The notes under the pieces are model-generated. The model had not been told where the DNA came from and made no database searches. It was given only the letters and a program-made list of their open reading frames with translations. A stretch of 64,000 nt of DNA, taken from positions 10,914,501-10,978,500 of the forward strand of contig OZ019759.1 of the NCBI GenBank assembly GCA_947034885.2, written 5' to 3'. A program made the translations under genes and the position numbers. This document shows, one piece after another, positions 59,801 to 64,000 of this stretch; the first letter of the stretch is position 1, and every line of letters begins with the position of its first letter. The stretch comes from Thuidium tamariscinum (taxonomy: Eukaryota; Streptophyta; Bryopsida; Hypnales; Thuidiaceae).

Positions 59801-61800
59801 ATCCTTAGTAGCCTAAGTCTTCTAGGGTGCTAAGGATAAATTCCCTATGCAATGAGCTCTAAATCAAATTCTCAATTATGAAAAATTGGAGAGGTATTTA
59901 ATTTTCAAAGGTTTTAATTCATATATAAGGATTGAGATAGCGTACATAGAAGTTTAAAACCCTTGCAAAGTAATACCAGAAAATCACTTGTGGATGGGTT
60001 AATTAGTAGTAATTTCTCATGTGCACATCAGAAGTTTATAAGTAACTGTTCAAAAGTCTTTTAATGTGATATTCACATGTCGAATTCCCACTTAACAAGA
60101 TAACTTTGTGTATGTTAACAGACGACATGTGTTAGAGTAAATTTTTAAAAATGTAAATGAGTATGGCATCAATATTGAACCAAAATAAACTTTCAATGAA
60201 AACTATTATTGATAATTTTGTATTCATTCTTTGGACAATTTCTTCTTAGTTATATAAAATAGAAGAATGAAAGTTGTTTTCTACTCTACAGTGTACTTTT
60301 CCATTTCAGAAATTTGTAACTAATGATAATCAACAGAAACAAAAAAAATAATTCAAGTTATGAACTTATAGAGTGGCAAAATATTGTCATTTTTTGAATT
60401 TTCTATTTTATGTAAATTTTTAGAAAATCAAATGAGGGATCCAAAATACTCTCACACATGGTGTGTAAAGGTTATTCTAAGGAATTTCCACAAGGTGAAA
60501 TTTTCAGAGAACTTGTCACCAAAAAGTATAAGGTAAAGGGAATTATATGTACACTATCAATTAATTAATTGTTTTTTTATATCTGTTCTTAAGTATTCTA
60601 AGTGAAATAATATCATATGTGATTTTGAATCCAAATTTTAGGGTATTGAAGGCTCATCTCTAAGAATTTTAGTTTCGAAATATTAAGATTTGCAATTGAA
60701 ATTCTGAATTGAAGTCACAATCATTAATTTGGAAATTAAATGACATTTATACTATTAGTCTTCCTAAAAGATCCTTATAATCACATTAAAAACTAGTTTC
60801 CATTTTTTAGTATTATTTAGCTACAAAGTAATCTTTACACTCTAATCTTGTATATTGTGAATTTAAATGATATTCATCTATGTTGATGGAGACATAAGCA
60901 ATAGTTCACTTTGGAAGATTATAAATGTACCAGAGTATACTGAAATGATGTTTTTTTGTACTAATTGAAAAATTTGTTCTTTTGACAATGTATAAATAAA
61001 TTTCACAATAGAGGATCAATCATGGTGAATTTGAAGTGCACAATGGTTACTTTTTGAAATGAGAAGTTTTAGAAAGACTAAAAAGAATAGGAAAACTTTT
61101 TTTTTAATTTTACTTTATTTTTTCATTTATGAGTTGCATCTAATTTTAAAAAAGGCATGGAGAATCACAATGTTAGACTACCTTTCCATTTTAGCCCCTA
61201 AAGAAGCCTAGTCTTTGATGTAATCTTATGCATTCAATGTTTGTTTGAAACGTGAGCCTACTTTGCCATTTCATTTTAAAAAAACTGATCTCCAAAAAAC
61301 ACAAAGATTCAACTTCGTAGATGTGAGATTTGGAAATATATAAGGAAAATAAGTAAACTTTAGGGTTTTAGGAATTAAACTTAAGCATACTATAAGACAA
61401 AAATCAGGATGATAGGATCAGTTTCTCAAATTCCAGAGGAACAAGTAATAGATGTTGGTGGGCCGCCAAAAAAGATGGAATTTTTTTAAGACAATGAAAA
61501 GTTATCTTTATAGGGAGAGGAAGATAAGAAGACACGTAGCCAATATACACAAATGCAGGACGCGCAAATAATTTGGAATGTTATGATTTCCAAATCCGGA
61601 CAGCCGTTGAACTTTGTACCTCTGGCCTGGATGTTATGCCGGCTTAAAAAAAGGTTGCGGCATAAAATTCCCCCAGGTGGATATCGATCGTGCAAGGGAA
61701 TTCTAAAATTCCATGGGATTTGGTGAAAAGTTATTCGGCAATCAAGTTGAATACCATTTAAAGGTGGTTCAGAATTTCAGAGCCCCTTAAACCAGATACT
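56851..61800. other. AT-rich spacer of E1, no gene
   Basis: Five kilobases of strongly AT-rich DNA with only short frames. A pyrimidine-rich tract of about 230 bp lies at 59065-59300 (TTCCTTTTCC, TTTTCTTTCT and similar). E2 has its satellite and telomere-like repeats in the matching place. Neither is seen here. Confidence 0.5.
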
Positions 61801-61846
61801 TCTCCCCTACGTCCGAAGAATCTTTACGATTTAAAATGCCGTCACC

Positions 61847-61854
61847 TTTCCCGC
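61847..61854 (+). promoter_or_regulatory. E2F-like site TTTCCCGC upstream of E1 transposase gene
   Basis: The same octamer as at 28111-28118 in E2, in a short C+G-rich promoter-like stretch (61830-62000). Confidence 0.45.
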
Positions 61855-62365
61855 CCACTTCATCCCACCGCCTTCATTCCATCGTCTCTCTCCCCAGGAA
61901 TGCCATTGCTTCATTTCTGCCTCATTTTGGTGCCTGTTGAAGACGCTGCTCCGCCGGCACCTTGCGGTTCTGCATTCCATTTTCTTCCTGCATTTGCCGA
62001 AGTATTTCCACTTACGCATGTCCCGATTGTTGTATTTTCATGTAGCACTTCTTTTACTCTGCTGCACTTCATCTTTTGTTTTAGGTGTCTTCCATCTTCC
62101 TCACTCCGTATGATTTGTTAATGTCACAGCACATTTCGTTTCTGAACTTACGATTCCTGTTGTTAGTTTGTGTTAATCTTCTCTAAGTATTGATACCACA
62201 ACATGTTTGTTTTTTTCTTGTACGTGTCGTATGTGTCTCGCGAAAGCATTGAAACATGAGTGAGTTCATTATGCTCTTATCTGTCGTGAGAGTGGAAGGC
62301 AGAGCCTTGCGAAAATTACGCCATGAAATTCGGAACAGTGTTTCAGACAAAAGAACTCCTGGAAT

Positions 62366-63277
62366 TTATCTTTGTCTCGAAGATAAAATGTGAAGTACCC
62401 TCTCCTCTCCCCGGTGATCAGGAAATACTTAACCTTTCCGGGAAGACAATACGAGAAGTATCCTCGCCTCGAAGATAAACTAGTACTTATCCTCGATTCA
62501 AAGATCAATTGAATAGTATCAGTACCTAGTGGAAATATTGGATAATATACTTTCTCCATTTATCCTTGAGTCGAAGATAGATGAAATGTATGGAGACTTA
62601 ATACAGCATCAAGTAAGATCGGATTATGCCGTAACACAATAATTAAAGTAATTAAATGCAGTAAACACATACAAGTACACAATACAAGAAGTATCCTCGC
62701 CTCGAAGATAAACTAGTACTTATCCTCGATTAGAGGATAAATTGAATAGTATCTGTACCTAGTGGAAGAATTGGATAATATACTTTCTCCATTTATCTTT
62801 GAGTCGAAGATAGATGAAATGTATGGAGACTTAATACAGCATTAAGTATGATTGGACTATGCCGTAACACGATAATTAAAAGTAATTAAATGCAGTAAAC
62901 ACATACAAGTACATACGTCCTTACGACTTCAGATATCTTCGAGTCGAACATAATTTATTCTTATGTGAACCCTCTACAGAAATGTAGAAGAATATCTTTT
63001 CGGAAAAAGACATTTAGAAGTATGAAATAACTACCTTTCCTTAGTTATCTTCGAATTGAGGATAATTGTGAGTTTGTGACGTGGGGAATATTTGTCACCG
63101 GTATTCAAAACGTTCCTCTATTTCATTATGCAATTTTGATATAAATAATTCTGATGGTTAATATTGTTTGTTATTTTTTGGGGAGTGTTGCAGATTTGGT
63201 CAACTGTAAGAGTTGCTTTATTCAATTAAATGTTCAGAAGATTCTTCTGAAGAATTTATCCTCGAATCGAGGATACG
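62366..63277. repeat. Ten palindromes upstream of the E1 DUF7869-like gene
   Basis: Units start at 62366, 62458, 62487, 62560, 62691, 62720, 62793, 62933, 63045 and 63257. All have pyrimidine at arm position 6. Three belong to each copy of a 233-bp duplication. The last lies about 40 bp before the acceptor at 63313. Confidence 0.9.
62458..62923 (+). repeat. 233-bp tandem duplication carrying three palindromes per unit
   Basis: 62458-62690 and 62691-62923 are near-identical (GTATCCTCGCCTCGAAGATA start, shared GCAGTAAACACATACAAGTA end). Differences include changes within palindrome arms. For example, the degenerate right arm at 62498 corresponds to a better paired one at 62731. Confidence 0.9.
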
Positions 63278-63316
63278 TTTCATTCTCTGACAAATGATGC
63301 TCTGTGTTGCGCAGAA

Positions 63317-64000
63317 ATGGCTACCCCCGAGATGAGTGATTTCATAGGATCTTTGCCAACGTTGCCGGATGGTGTTTCTGCTTGCGAGGGGATCCCTCGA
63401 TCTTCTTGGATCACTAAAGGCGTTACTTTGACGAATGAAGCTGGAGTTGAGGTAGCAAGAGCAATTTGCCACAGCGTCGATGCGTCCCTTGTGATCGACA
63501 TGGATGGGAATCCACTTGGAGATGACCGTGTTGCAGTTCAAATCGCACAGTCTCTAAATGAGGCTAATGTTCTGTCTACTTGGATGTGGTCCATGCGATC
63601 GTGGCCCATTTCACGTGTCTTCCTTCGAGGTGCTAGTTTGTATGATCATGACCAAACTCACATATTCAAGACTGCAACAACTGCATCAGGTTGGCCTGTT
63701 CGAACAGGCGTTTGAACTTATGAGAGCTCTCGTGAGAGAAAGGAGTCAGCAAGTACGCCAAAGAAAGAAGCTCTTTTAATTACTCGAGCCATTTTTGAGG
63801 TGTCCACGGTGGTTTGTTGTAGGTAGAATTGCTTGCAACCATTTCCTCGTGGGGAGATTCAAGCCATATGAAACCAATTGTATGTTCAAGGTGGTGTTTA
63901 CAATCGTCAATCTTGTTTGCTTGGTGTACACAAGCAAATCCACTATGACTCTAATGGAAGGGAGATGATCACTTTAGCATCTTGTGAGGTTTGTCCTACA
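63317..64000 (+). pseudogene. DUF7869-like protein of E1, 5' part, runs off the window
   Basis: Starts MATPEMSDF after a TTGCGCAG acceptor. Shared with E2: EGIPRSSWITKGVTL, GNPLGDDRVAVQIAQSLNE, RGASLYDHDQT and, after frame breaks, KKEALLI, IFEVST, QIHYDS and EVCPT. At least three breaks lie between 63700 and 63900, so this copy is dead. The catalytic part lies outside the window. The near-identical start context in E1 and E2 supports the chosen ATG. Confidence 0.7.

Larger units (their letters stand above)
791..64000. mobile_element. Element E1: large cargo-bearing DNA transposon, right end outside window
   Basis: E1 begins with a diverged copy of the E2 terminal repeat (AAGGCCATATTCATTAAATT against AAGGCCTTATTCGTTAAAAT in E2). 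It carries the same genes in the same order and strands as E2: ORF3 (1310-2221), FCP1-like (2435-3278), the ParB/methyltransferase-like gene (3899-8060, with its 5' end at 54851-55345), then a DUF7869-like gene from 63317. End-to-ORF3 spacing is 519 bp in E1 and 516 bp in E2. End to large-gene ATG is about 7.77 kb, once the insertion at 8066-54845 is set aside, against 7.83 kb. Spacing from the E2 transposase start to its right end predicts the E1 right end near 66.8 kb. E1 is more decayed than E2, with several broken frames, as expected for the outermost and oldest layer. Confidence 0.75.

Noticed and set aside
1-64000. tRNA or rRNA genes
   Set aside because: No convincing cloverleaf or rRNA core sequence was seen on either strand.

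Overview
The window is plant nuclear DNA: there are interstitial CCCTAAA telomere-type repeats near 27.5 kb, a plant-style CACTA transposase with DUF4218 and DUF4216-like parts, and GT-AG introns. A seed-free plant (bryophyte, lycophyte or fern) is my guess from the gene families, at low confidence. I see no ordinary host gene. Nearly everything is transposon, nested four deep.

Layers, outermost first. (1) Element E1 starts at 791 and runs off the right edge. (2) An LTR-retroelement-like fossil (8066-54845, ends TGT...ACA, 5-bp duplication CGTAG) splits an E1 gene. (3) A CACTA element (11902-54791, matching inverted ends, 3-bp duplication CTT) sits in that fossil; it is 42.9 kb long, about 24 kb without its passenger. 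It carries an ORF1/TNPA-like gene on the minus strand, a TNP2 transposase on the plus strand, and short MITE-like insertions. (4) Element E2 (13932-32794, 18.9 kb, 28-bp perfect terminal inverted repeats, 4-bp duplication TGCT) sits in the CACTA.

E1 and E2 belong to one family that I do not recognise as a named transposon. E2 shows the full plan. From the left end, on the minus strand, come an SP/TP-rich protein of unknown function (ORF3), an FCP1/HAD-like protein with an altered motif (DLNG), and a large multi-exon gene joining a new N-terminal domain, a ParB-like motif (IINGQH), a region resembling a degenerate beta-class DNA amino-methyltransferase and an acidic tail. After a long 5' region, a 177-bp tandem satellite and telomere-like repeats comes a plus-strand gene with a DUF7869-like domain, the candidate transposase. 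E1 repeats the plan with near-identical spacing once the insertion is set aside. Its right end should lie about 2.8 kb beyond the window.

The most striking signal is a family of about 50 short palindromes: a 10-bp arm like TTATCCTCGA, one centre base, then the reverse complement. They occur only inside E1 and E2, in introns, 5' regions and even in frame inside exons, where they encode YPRVEDN-like peptides. The arm base at position 6 is always a pyrimidine in E1 and always a purine in the non-coding part of the E2 large gene, with the partner base usually changed to match. Two introns shared by E1 and E2 each keep palindromes in comparable places although the arms have switched class. Five units stand head to tail at exactly 21 bp (55623-55727). 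This looks like a set of element-specific binding sites; the ParB-like protein or the transposase are the obvious candidates to bind them (inference).
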